Assembly (NCBI RefSeq): GCF_001019615.1
Contig: NZ_JNBQ01000002.1
Location: 310,001-374,000, forward strand
From: Cellulosimicrobium funkei
Lineage (GTDB): Bacteria > Actinomycetota > Actinomycetes > Actinomycetales > Cellulomonadaceae
Direction: 5' to 3'
DNA: 64,000 nucleotides
Shown: positions 18,121-25,360 of the stretch, piece by piece
How the letters are laid out: every line of letters begins with the position of its first letter
How positions within the stretch are numbered: the first letter of the stretch is position 1
Made by a program: the position numbers and the translations under genes
The notes under the pieces: model-generated
Seen by the model: the letters and a program-made list of their open reading frames with translations, nothing else
Databases searched by the model: none
What the model was told of the DNA's origin: nothing

Positions 18121-19298
18121 CGCAGCCAGGCCTCGAGGTGCTCCGCGACGAGCGCGTCGTCCGCGGCGGCGAGCCACGGGTACGACGCCGTCACGCGCGT
18201 CAGCTCGTCGGCCTGCCCGGGGGAGAGGGTCTCGTCCGGGTCGAGGCACCAGATGCCGTCGAGCAGGCCCTGGCGACGCAGCACCTCGTGGACGCCCGCG
18301 ATGACGCCCGCGAAGTCGTGCGCCGCGTCGAAGACGGCCGCGTTCGCGTCGGTGAGGCCGGCCGCGCGCGCGGTGAGGGTCGCGAGGGCGGCGGCGTCGG
18401 GCACGGTCGCCCCGCCCTCGGGGCCGATGCCGTGCGCGGCGTGCGCGAGGGCCAGCGTCTCGACCGCGCCCCGGGTCCAGACCGCCCACTGCCCGAGCAG
18501 GCCGCCCACGAACCGGGCCGTGAAGGTCGAGGCGCGGCCCTCGGCGTCGGTCACCGGGACGTCGAGGCGCTGCGTGAGGTCCGCGACGATCGCGTCGTCG
18601 TTGCCCGTGTACAGCGCGATCTCGTCGCCGCGCCCCGACGCGGCGACGCCGCGCAGCACGTCGATGGTCCGGTAGCGGTGGAACGGCGCCGCCTTGATCG
18701 CGACGACCGCCTCGATCGACGCGTACTCGCGCCAGAAGCCGACGGACAGGCGCGGCCCGCCGATCGCCTCCTGGAGGTAGAACCCGATGACGGGCAGCAC
18801 CTCGCCGACGGCGCGGGCGCGGTCGAGCAGCACGCGCTCGACCTCCTCGCGCGAGCCGGCGAGACCGGGCACGCGCGGCGCGAGCAGCACCGCGTCGTAG
18901 CCGAGGCCCGCGGCAAGCTCCGCCTCCGCGACGGCCTGGCGCACGTCGCCGGCGGCCCCCGCGACCTGGACGAGCGGGCGCGGCCCGGCGTGCAGCGAGC
19001 CCGCGGGCGCGTCGCCCGCGACCGTCGCGCGCGACACCTCGGCCGCGAGCTCGAGCACGGGCTGCAGGAGCCCGTGCTCGCGGATCTCGAACTGCGTCGT
19101 GTGGACGCCGACGGCCACGCCGCCCGCGCCCGCCGCGTGGTAGTACCGCGTGAGCGCGCGCTGGCGGCGTTCGTCGAGGCGGCGGTCGGCATCGAGCGCG
19201 AGGGGCTGGGCCGGGATGACGGTCCCCGCGCGCAGGAGCGCGGCGACGTCGTCGGCGAGGCTCGGGGTGGCCGGCGCCGCGGCGGTGGAGGCCGTCAT
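18117..19298 (-). CDS. DapA-superfamily (dihydrodipicolinate synthase-like) protein
   Basis: The 393-residue product resembles the DUF993-type branch of the class-I aldolase/DHDPS superfamily. Visible barrel elements are ALTRYYHAAGAGGVAVGVHTTQF (strand 1-2), LLAPRVPG, VIGFYLQEAIGG (position of the catalytic Tyr) and VVAIKAAPFHRYRTIDVLRG, whose Lys is the likely Schiff-base residue. Members cleave or hydrate 2-keto-3-deoxy acids. The overlap with both neighbours (ATGA at each junction) fixes both ends. It is longer than usual (about 300), with a C-terminal helical extension. It may split a keto-deoxy sugar acid produced in this pathway; that is inference. Confidence 0.8.
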   Translation of the reverse strand: MTASTAAAPATPSLADDVAALLRAGTVIPAQPLALDADRRLDERRQRALTRYYHAAGAGGVAVGVHTTQFEIREHGLLQPVLELAAEVSRATVAGDAPAGSLHAGPRPLVQVAGAAGDVRQAVAEAELAAGLGYDAVLLAPRVPGLAGSREEVERVLLDRARAVGEVLPVIGFYLQEAIGGPRLSVGFWREYASIEAVVAIKAAPFHRYRTIDVLRGVAASGRGDEIALYTGNDDAIVADLTQRLDVPVTDAEGRASTFTARFVGGLLGQWAVWTRGAVETLALAHAAHGIGPEGGATVPDAAALATLTARAAGLTDANAAVFDAAHDFAGVIAGVHEVLRRQGLLDGIWCLDPDETLSPGQADELTRVTASYPWLAAADDALVAEHLEAWLR

Positions 19299-20377
19299 CA
19301 GAACGCCCCGTCGCGCACGGCGAACTTCGTCGGCTTGCCGCTCGTCGGCAGGCCGGCCGCGAGCCACTGCGCCTGCCAGTCCACGAGCGTGCGCAGCGGC
19401 ACCTGCGGGTAGCCGAACAGCTCGTGGCAGCGGGTCGCGTCGTTGAGCAGCGCCGTCGGGGCGGGCTCGCCCGTGAACGACACCTCGCGGTCGAGGCCGC
19501 GGCCGAGGAGCTCCGCGAGGCGCCGCACGGACGCCGTCTCCGGGCCGGTGAGGTTGATCGCCGTCGCGGGCGACGACGCGAGGCCCAGCGAGCGCAGCGC
19601 GACCTCGTTCGCGTACCCCTGCCACACGACGTTGACGTGCCCGGTGGTGAGGTCGACGGGCTCGTCCGCGAGGATCGGCGACGCGACGTCGAACAGGACG
19701 CCGTAGCGCAGGTCGACGGCGTAGTTGAGGCGGATCGTCACGACCTTCGTGCCACGCGAGAGCGCGGCGTGCTGGAGCACGCGCTCGCGGCCGAGGCAGC
19801 TCATCGCGTACTCGCCGACCGGCCCGACGGGGTGCTCCTCCGAGCACCCGCCGGACTCGACGGGCACGAGCGGGTAGACGTTGCCGGTCGAGAACGCGGC
19901 GATGGTCGAGTCGGCGTAGCGGCGCGCGACGTCGTGCACGAGCGCCGCGTTCGCGGCCCACGCGAGCGACGGCGCGGACGACGTGCCGAACTTGGCGCCC
20001 ACCATGTAGACGACGTCGGCGCCGTCGGGGAGGGACGCGAGGTCGGCGTCGGGCGCGAGCAGGTCGGCCGCGACGACGTTCACCCCGGCGTCGCGCAGAC
20101 GGTCCGCCTGCGCGGCGTCGGACCACCGCGAGACGGCGTGCACGGCGTCGCCCGTGCGCCCGGCCGCGTCGAGCGCCCGGCGGGCGAGGACGGTGAGGCT
20201 CGGGCCCATCTTGCCGCCCGCGCCGAGGATGACGAGGTCGCCCGAGCGGGCGGCGAGGTCCTCCACGAGGGCGGGGGACGGCGTCGTGAGCAGCTCCTCG
20301 AGCTCCGCGACGGACGTCGGGGCCTTGAGGGCGGCCGGGGCGGTGGTGCTGGTCTGCGTGGTCATGTGGTGAGTCAT
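19298..20377 (-). CDS. NAD-dependent epimerase/dehydratase family protein
   Basis: An extended-SDR protein of 359 residues. The Rossmann motif is DLVILGAGGKMGPSLTVLARRAL (about 43-65), with FSTGNVYPLVPVESGG and the position of the YxxxK motif occupied by EYAMSCLGRERVL: Tyr is present but the usual Lys is not, so classical epimerase chemistry may be lost. I use ATG at 20377 because it overlaps the permease stop (ATGA); ATG at 20365, four codons in, is the alternative. Located between transporter and DapA-like genes in the operon. Confidence 0.8.
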   Translation of the reverse strand: MTHHMTTQTSTTAPAALKAPTSVAELEELLTTPSPALVEDLAARSGDLVILGAGGKMGPSLTVLARRALDAAGRTGDAVHAVSRWSDAAQADRLRDAGVNVVAADLLAPDADLASLPDGADVVYMVGAKFGTSSAPSLAWAANAALVHDVARRYADSTIAAFSTGNVYPLVPVESGGCSEEHPVGPVGEYAMSCLGRERVLQHAALSRGTKVVTIRLNYAVDLRYGVLFDVASPILADEPVDLTTGHVNVVWQGYANEVALRSLGLASSPATAINLTGPETASVRRLAELLGRGLDREVSFTGEPAPTALLNDATRCHELFGYPQVPLRTLVDWQAQWLAAGLPTSGKPTKFAVRDGAF

Positions 20378-21294
20378 CCCTTGATGCCGGACGAGGTGAC
20401 GCCCTCGACGAAGAAGCGCTGGGCCACGAGGTACGAGGCGAAGATCGGAACGAACGAGATGGTGGCGCCCGCGAGCACCATGTTGAGCGGCACGTCCTGC
20501 TGCTGGAGCGAGGCGATGCCGACGGTCAGCGTCCAGTGGTCGGTGCCCTGGCCGATGATGAGCGGCCACAGGAAGTCGTTCCAGTGCCACAGGAAGACGA
20601 ACGTGCCGAGCGTCGCGAGGATCGGCTTGCACAGCGGCAGCACGATGCGCAGGAAGATGCGCCACTCCGAGGCGCCGTCGAGCTTCGCGGCCTCGAACAG
20701 CTCGTCGGGCAGGTCGAGGATGAACTGCCGCATGAGGAACACGGCCTGCGCGTTCGCGAGCGTCGGCAGGATCAGGCCCCAGTACGTGTCGAGCCCGCCC
20801 GCCTGGGCGATGAGGATGAACGTCGGGATGAGGGTCACGTGGTACGGGACCATGACCATCGCGAGGAACGACCAGAACATCGCCTCGCGCCCGGGGAACT
20901 TCTTCTTCGCGAACGCGTAGCCGGCCATCGACGCGAGCAGCAGCACCGCGACGACGGACACGACCGAGTACACGAGCGTGTTGACGAGCCAGGTGCCGAT
21001 GTTGCCCGCGCCGAGCACGCGGTCGTAGGCCTCGGTCGTGAGGTTCGTCGGCAGGAGCGACGCGGGGAAGTCGATCGCGGCGGCCGGCTTCAGCGACAGC
21101 ACGACCATCGCGTAGAACGGGAAGATCGTCACGACGGCGGCGAGCGAGAGCACGACGTAGCGCAGCACCTTGCCGCGCAGCGACAGGTCGCTCGCGCCCT
21201 TGCGGCCGCGCCGGCGGCGGGTCGCGGTGGGGCGCACGGGCATCGCGGCGCCCTCGAGCACCCGCCCGGTGGTGGTGGGGTCGACGGCGGTCAC
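20374..21294 (-). CDS. CUT1 sugar ABC transporter permease (MalG type)
   Basis: A 306-residue membrane protein with six helices. The EAA loop is ELFEAAKLDGASEWRIFLRIVLPLCKP and the protein ends VEGVTSSGIKG, as expected for a MalG-like subunit. GTG at 21294 overlaps the partner permease stop (GTGA) and has GGAGGG 5 nt upstream, which settles the start against an internal ATG at 21243. It belongs to the operon 25094 to 17059. Confidence 0.93.
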   Translation of the reverse strand: MTAVDPTTTGRVLEGAAMPVRPTATRRRRGRKGASDLSLRGKVLRYVVLSLAAVVTIFPFYAMVVLSLKPAAAIDFPASLLPTNLTTEAYDRVLGAGNIGTWLVNTLVYSVVSVVAVLLLASMAGYAFAKKKFPGREAMFWSFLAMVMVPYHVTLIPTFILIAQAGGLDTYWGLILPTLANAQAVFLMRQFILDLPDELFEAAKLDGASEWRIFLRIVLPLCKPILATLGTFVFLWHWNDFLWPLIIGQGTDHWTLTVGIASLQQQDVPLNMVLAGATISFVPIFASYLVAQRFFVEGVTSSGIKG

Positions 21295-22244
21295 TTGTCC
21301 CTCCCGATGGCGTAGCGCTGGATGAGGGCGACGACGAGCGTGACGACGAACAGCGCGACGCCGAGCGCGCTCGCGTAGCCCAGGTCGAAGTACTTGAAGC
21401 CCTGGTCGTAGATGTAGAAGACGAGGTTGTAGCTCGCCCGGGCCGGTCCGCCGGCGGTCATCACGTAGACGAGGTCGAAGATCTGGAACGACGCCGTCGT
21501 CTCGATGACGGCGAGGAAGAACAGGGTCGGCTTGAGCTGGGGCGCGATGATGAACCAGAACCGCTTCCACGGTCCGGCGCCGTCGATCGCGGCCGCCTCC
21601 TCGAGCTCGCGCGGCAGGTCCTGCATGCGGGCGAGGAGGATGAGCATCCCGTACCCGAAGCGCGACCAGATCGCGACCATCGCGAGCGCGGGGAGCACGA
21701 GCAGCGTGTCGCCGAGCCACGAGTCGGTCGAGAACCCGAGCGCCCCCATGAGCTTGGACCACGGGCCGTTCGTGGAGAACACCCAGGTGAACACGGTCGC
21801 GGCGAGCACGAGGCTCGTGACGACGGGCAGGAAGAACACCGACCGGTAGAAGCCGGAGCCGCGGAACGAGCGGCGCACCATGAGCGCCATGAACGTCGAG
21901 ATCGCGAGCGACACCGGGACGATGAGCAGGCTCAGCACGACCGTGACGCGCAGCGCGGACCAGAAGATCGGGTCGTCGACCATGCGCCGGAAGTTCTCGA
22001 CGCCCGTCCACTCGGCGCCGACGCCGATGGTGTAGTCGAAGAAGCTCAGCGCGACGCCCGCGATGGCGGGGCCGAACCGGAACAGCAGGAACAGCAGGAA
22101 CGCGGGGAGGGCGAACAGCAGGCCGATCCTCGCCTCACGGCGCTCCAGGACGCGGCGGGTGCCGCCGCGCGGGGGCTTCGGCGCCGGGCGCCGGTCGGCC
22201 CCGTCGGCGGTGAGCCCGTCCGAGGTGGGGGCGGTCGCGGTCAT
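21291..22244 (-). CDS. CUT1 sugar ABC transporter permease (MalF type)
   Basis: The 317-residue permease has a cytoplasmic N-terminus rich in Arg and Pro, a first helix in LLFALPAFLLFLLFRFGPAIAGVAL and the EAA loop ELEEAAAIDGAGPWKRFWFIIAPQLKPT. ATG at 22244 follows GAGAGGAGA. It is separated from the binding-protein gene by a strong hairpin (22275-22312) and overlaps the next permease. Confidence 0.93.
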   Translation of the reverse strand: MTATAPTSDGLTADGADRRPAPKPPRGGTRRVLERREARIGLLFALPAFLLFLLFRFGPAIAGVALSFFDYTIGVGAEWTGVENFRRMVDDPIFWSALRVTVVLSLLIVPVSLAISTFMALMVRRSFRGSGFYRSVFFLPVVTSLVLAATVFTWVFSTNGPWSKLMGALGFSTDSWLGDTLLVLPALAMVAIWSRFGYGMLILLARMQDLPRELEEAAAIDGAGPWKRFWFIIAPQLKPTLFFLAVIETTASFQIFDLVYVMTAGGPARASYNLVFYIYDQGFKYFDLGYASALGVALFVVTLVVALIQRYAIGRDK

Positions 22245-22274
22245 GGGTTCTCCTCTCGTACCGCGAGGGGTGCC

Positions 22275-22312
22275 GCGGCGCGGGCGGCCAGGGGGAGGGC
22301 CGCCCGCGCCGC
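22275..22312. terminator. Strong intra-operon hairpin after binding-protein gene
   Basis: GCGGCGCGGGCGGCC at 22275-22289 pairs perfectly with GGCCGCCCGCGCCGC at 22298-22312. It lies between the binding lipoprotein and the permeases, a common way to keep the binding protein in excess. Confidence 0.7.
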
Positions 22313-22320
22313 GACGTCGG

Positions 22321-23595
22321 TCAGCCGAGCAGCGGGTTCGCCGCCGCGGCCGCGTCCTTCAGGGCCTGCTCGGGCGTCTTCTCGCCGATGAGCGCGGCCT
22401 GGATCTCCGGGGCGAGCACGCCCATGACCTCACGGGACTTCTCGTTGACCTCGCCCGCGGTCGTGTACTGGAGCGTGTCCTCGAGCGCCGAGAGCACCGG
22501 GTCGTCGGCGTAGAGGCCCGACTCGCTCTCGTACGGCGAGAACCAGCCCGCCGCCTTCGCGTACTCGGTGCTCACCTCGGGCGAGGTCGCGAACGCGGCC
22601 CACTTGCCCGCGGCGTCGAGGTTCTCCGCCGTCTTGAGCACGGACAGCGAGCCGACCGTGCCGAACGCGACCGCCTCGGCCTGCTTGAGCGGCGGGAGCA
22701 CGACGACGTTCTCCTCGCCCCAGAAGCCCGCGACGTCGGCCGGGCCCTGCTGCCAGGTGCACGCGATCTTGCCCTTGGCGGTGTTGGTCTGCTCGAACGC
22801 GGGGATCGTCGTCAGCAGGTCCTTCTCGATGTACCCGCCCTCGGCGAGGTCGACCGCGAACTGGAGCGCCTCGATGCCCTCGGGCGAGTCGAACGCGACC
22901 GACGAGCCGTCCTCGGAGAAGACGGACCCGCCCGCCTGCCACAGCAGCGGGTAGAAGGACTCGTTGAGCGTCGCGTCGACCGAGCCCCAGTAGTTGGTGA
23001 CGTCGTAGCCGGCGGCCTGGAACGTCGGCGCGAGCGCCATGAGGTCGTCCCACGTCTCCGGGTAGTTGCCGGCCTCGCCGACGGCCTCGAACGCCGCGGC
23101 GTTGCACACGAGCGGCTTGCTGTTCATGATCAGCGGCGAGCCGAGCATCGCGCCGTCGACCGTGACGGCCTTCGACGCGTTCTCGCGCAGGTCGCCCACC
23201 TGGTCGGTGACGTAGTTGTCGACCGCGGCCAGCGACTTGCCGTACTTGGGGATCTGGTCCGGGATGAGGTAGACGACGTCGGGGCCCTTGTTGCCCGCGA
23301 TGGCCGTCGCGAGCGTCTCGTCGCGGCCCGCCCACGGGTAGATCTCGACCTTGACGTCGACGTCGGGGTTCTCCTCCTGGAAGGCGGCGACCTGCTCGTC
23401 CCAGAAGGCCTTGTGGGCGGCCTCGTCGGCAATGACGGGGTAGGTCCACATGGTGACGGAGCCGGACGCGGCGCCGTCCTCGGGGGTGGGGGTGGAGCTG
23501 CCGGCGCCGGCACCGCCGGCGCAGGCGCTCAGCGCGCCGAGCGTGCCTACCGCGAGAGCGGCGGTCCAGAGGCGCTTCGTCGTGCGCAGGGTCAT
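22321..23595 (-). CDS. Sugar-binding lipoprotein of CUT1 ABC transporter
   Basis: The 424-residue lipoprotein has a signal with lipobox LGALSACAGG (Cys about residue 25) followed by a Gly/Ser linker. The mature domain shows SVTMWTYPVIADEAAHKAFWDEQV, NPDVDVKVEIYPWAG, GNKGPDVVYLIPDQIPKYG and NYPETWDDLMALAPTFQAAGYD. AAGGAGA precedes ATG at 23595. It is encoded after the Gfo/Idh/MocA gene and before the permeases and should deliver an oligosaccharide released by the secreted beta-helix proteins (inferred). Two internal cysteines are present in the mature part. Confidence 0.93.
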   Translation of the reverse strand: MTLRTTKRLWTAALAVGTLGALSACAGGAGAGSSTPTPEDGAASGSVTMWTYPVIADEAAHKAFWDEQVAAFQEENPDVDVKVEIYPWAGRDETLATAIAGNKGPDVVYLIPDQIPKYGKSLAAVDNYVTDQVGDLRENASKAVTVDGAMLGSPLIMNSKPLVCNAAAFEAVGEAGNYPETWDDLMALAPTFQAAGYDVTNYWGSVDATLNESFYPLLWQAGGSVFSEDGSSVAFDSPEGIEALQFAVDLAEGGYIEKDLLTTIPAFEQTNTAKGKIACTWQQGPADVAGFWGEENVVVLPPLKQAEAVAFGTVGSLSVLKTAENLDAAGKWAAFATSPEVSTEYAKAAGWFSPYESESGLYADDPVLSALEDTLQYTTAGEVNEKSREVMGVLAPEIQAALIGEKTPEQALKDAAAAANPLLG

Positions 23596-23708
23596 CGACG
23601 TGTCTCCTTGGTGAGGTCCCGCCGGGGTGGGCGGGTGGGGGGTGGGGTGGTGCTGTGCGGTGTGGTGCTGTGGAGGTGCGGGGTGGTGCGGTCGTCGCGC
23701 CGGACGCG

Positions 23709-25094
23709 TCAGCGGGCCGGGACGTCGACGACGGTGCGCCGGTGGCGCGACTCCTCGGCCGCGAACACGGCGAGGTGGCTCTGGAGGGACTCGACGGCGC
23801 CCGACCGGACGTGGCTCGGGTCCCCCGTCGCGACGGCGCGCACGAACGCGTCCATGACCCCCGAGTCGCCGCCGCCGTGGTCGTCGGCGGCGTTGGTGGC
23901 GCCGTGGTGGCCGCCGTCGTGCACGGTGACGCTGCCGTCGCGGAAGTCGGTCACGCGGACCTTCTCGCCGTCGCCGTCGAGGCACCCGTGGGTGCCGAAG
24001 ATCTGGGTCTTGCGGTGGTCCTGCTCGGAGAACGCGGTCATGGTGAACGTCGCCGCGCCGCCGCCCTCGAGCTCCATCGCGACGACCTGGTGGTCGACGA
24101 CGTCGTTGTCGGAGCCGTAGACGCAGCGGCCGTAGTCGGTCGTGCGCAGGGCCTCGACGACGCCCGCCTCGTCGGTCGCGTCCGTGATGACGGAGACGGG
24201 CCAGATCGGGCCCTGCTCGCGCAGCGTCGTGAGGTAGAGGCGCGGCGCCGAGTACGGGCACGTGGGCTCGAGCGGGCAGTCCAGGCAGCGGTCCGCCGCG
24301 CCCGCGGGGCGCTCCTCGGGCCGGAAGTGCTTGAGGGAGCCGAAGCTCGCGACCGTCGTGATCCGCTTGCCGGTGACGTAGCGGATCCAGTCGAGGTCGT
24401 GGCTCGACTTCGCGAGCAGCATCGGGCTCGACGTCTTCTCCGAGCGCCACGGCCCGCGGACGTACGAGTGGGCGTCGTGCCACCAGCCGACGGGCTCGAG
24501 GTGCTGGACGTTGACGATCTCGCCCAGGACGCCCGAGTCGACGACCGACTTCACGAGGTCCGTGTACGGCATATAGCGCATCACGTGGCACACGCCGAAG
24601 AGCACGCCCGACGCTTCGACCGCGTCCACGACGTCCCGGCACTCCTCCGGGCTCGGCGCGAGCGGCTTCTCGACGAGGATCGCGTACCCCTGCGGCGCGA
24701 GCGCGACGACGGGGTCGCGGTGCTCGCGGTCCTGCGTCGCGACGATGACCATGTCCGCGAGCCGGCCCGTGCCCCCGGCGGCCCGGTCGGCGTCGCCCGC
24801 GGCGACGAGGTCCTGCCAGCCGGCGAACTCCGCGACCTGCGGGAGCTCGACTCGCGGTTCGACAGCGAGCGTCGCGCCCGACTCGGTGCCCGAGGCGAGG
24901 GCGTGGGCTGCGGAGAGGCCGGCCTGCGCCGCGACGGCCTGGTCGACGACGAGCCCGCGCTGGTGGGGTCGGGGGTCGGCGACGGCGACGAGACGGGCAC
25001 GGTCGGGGTGCTCGGCGATCCAGCGCGCGTACGTCTGACCACGGTTGCCGGCGCCGACGAGGGCGACGGTGACAGGCTGGGGGTTCGGGGTCAC
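23709..25094 (-). CDS. Gfo/Idh/MocA-family oxidoreductase, first gene of the operon
   Basis: A 461-residue sugar oxidoreductase. The NAD-binding motif is VALVGAGNRGQTYARWIAEHP (about 9-29) and the central EKP signature is ILVEKPLAPS. A Cys cluster CLDCPLEPTCPY (about 265-276) is typical of one long subfamily. Such enzymes oxidise sugar C1 or C3, or epimerise, using tightly held NAD. GTG at 25094 has AAGGA 10 nt upstream. It leads the seven-gene operon ending at 17059 and the TGCTATAGCA operator lies 77 bp upstream. Confidence 0.9.
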   Translation of the reverse strand: MTPNPQPVTVALVGAGNRGQTYARWIAEHPDRARLVAVADPRPHQRGLVVDQAVAAQAGLSAAHALASGTESGATLAVEPRVELPQVAEFAGWQDLVAAGDADRAAGGTGRLADMVIVATQDREHRDPVVALAPQGYAILVEKPLAPSPEECRDVVDAVEASGVLFGVCHVMRYMPYTDLVKSVVDSGVLGEIVNVQHLEPVGWWHDAHSYVRGPWRSEKTSSPMLLAKSSHDLDWIRYVTGKRITTVASFGSLKHFRPEERPAGAADRCLDCPLEPTCPYSAPRLYLTTLREQGPIWPVSVITDATDEAGVVEALRTTDYGRCVYGSDNDVVDHQVVAMELEGGGAATFTMTAFSEQDHRKTQIFGTHGCLDGDGEKVRVTDFRDGSVTVHDGGHHGATNAADDHGGGDSGVMDAFVRAVATGDPSHVRSGAVESLQSHLAVFAAEESRHRRTVVDVPAR

Positions 25095-25163
25095 GTGTGC
25101 GGTCCTTGCTCCGTTGCGATGGTCCTGCGGGGCGGGGGTCTCCCGGCCCTGGCAGGCCTCGTT

Positions 25164-25180
25164 TGCTATTTGCTATAGCA
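25164..25180. promoter_or_regulatory. TGCTATAGCA operator with upstream half-site (operon 25094-17059)
   Basis: TGCTATTTGCTATAGCA: a perfect palindrome TGCTATAGCA at 25171-25180 preceded by an extra half-site TGCTAT at 25164. The identical 17-mer occurs at 42747-42763. It is the best candidate binding site for the GntR regulator encoded at 34307-34993. Confidence 0.85.
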
Positions 25181-25275
25181 AGCCTGCCATGCCGATGTTA
25201 CGCCAGATCGGCGCTCGTGTTAACTCGCGCACGACGCGATGCGGAGTTGTGACCTTCGCGCCGCGGCTCCCCCCG

Positions 25276-25341
25276 CCCGCCGAACCTTGGATCGCTCCCC
25301 AGGGTGAAGGCGTCCTGGGGAGCGATCCCGGGTTCGGCGGG
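25276..25341. terminator. Long terminator hairpin after the beta-helix gene
   Basis: CCCGCCGAACC at 25276-25286 pairs with GGTTCGGCGGG at 25331-25341, and inside it GGATCGCTCCCCAGG (25289-25303) pairs with CCTGGGGAGCGATCC (25314-25328). The stem exceeds 25 bp and lies 20 bp past the stop of the gene at 25361. Confidence 0.85.
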
Positions 25342-25360
25342 TGGTGCCGTCGGGCTGGTG

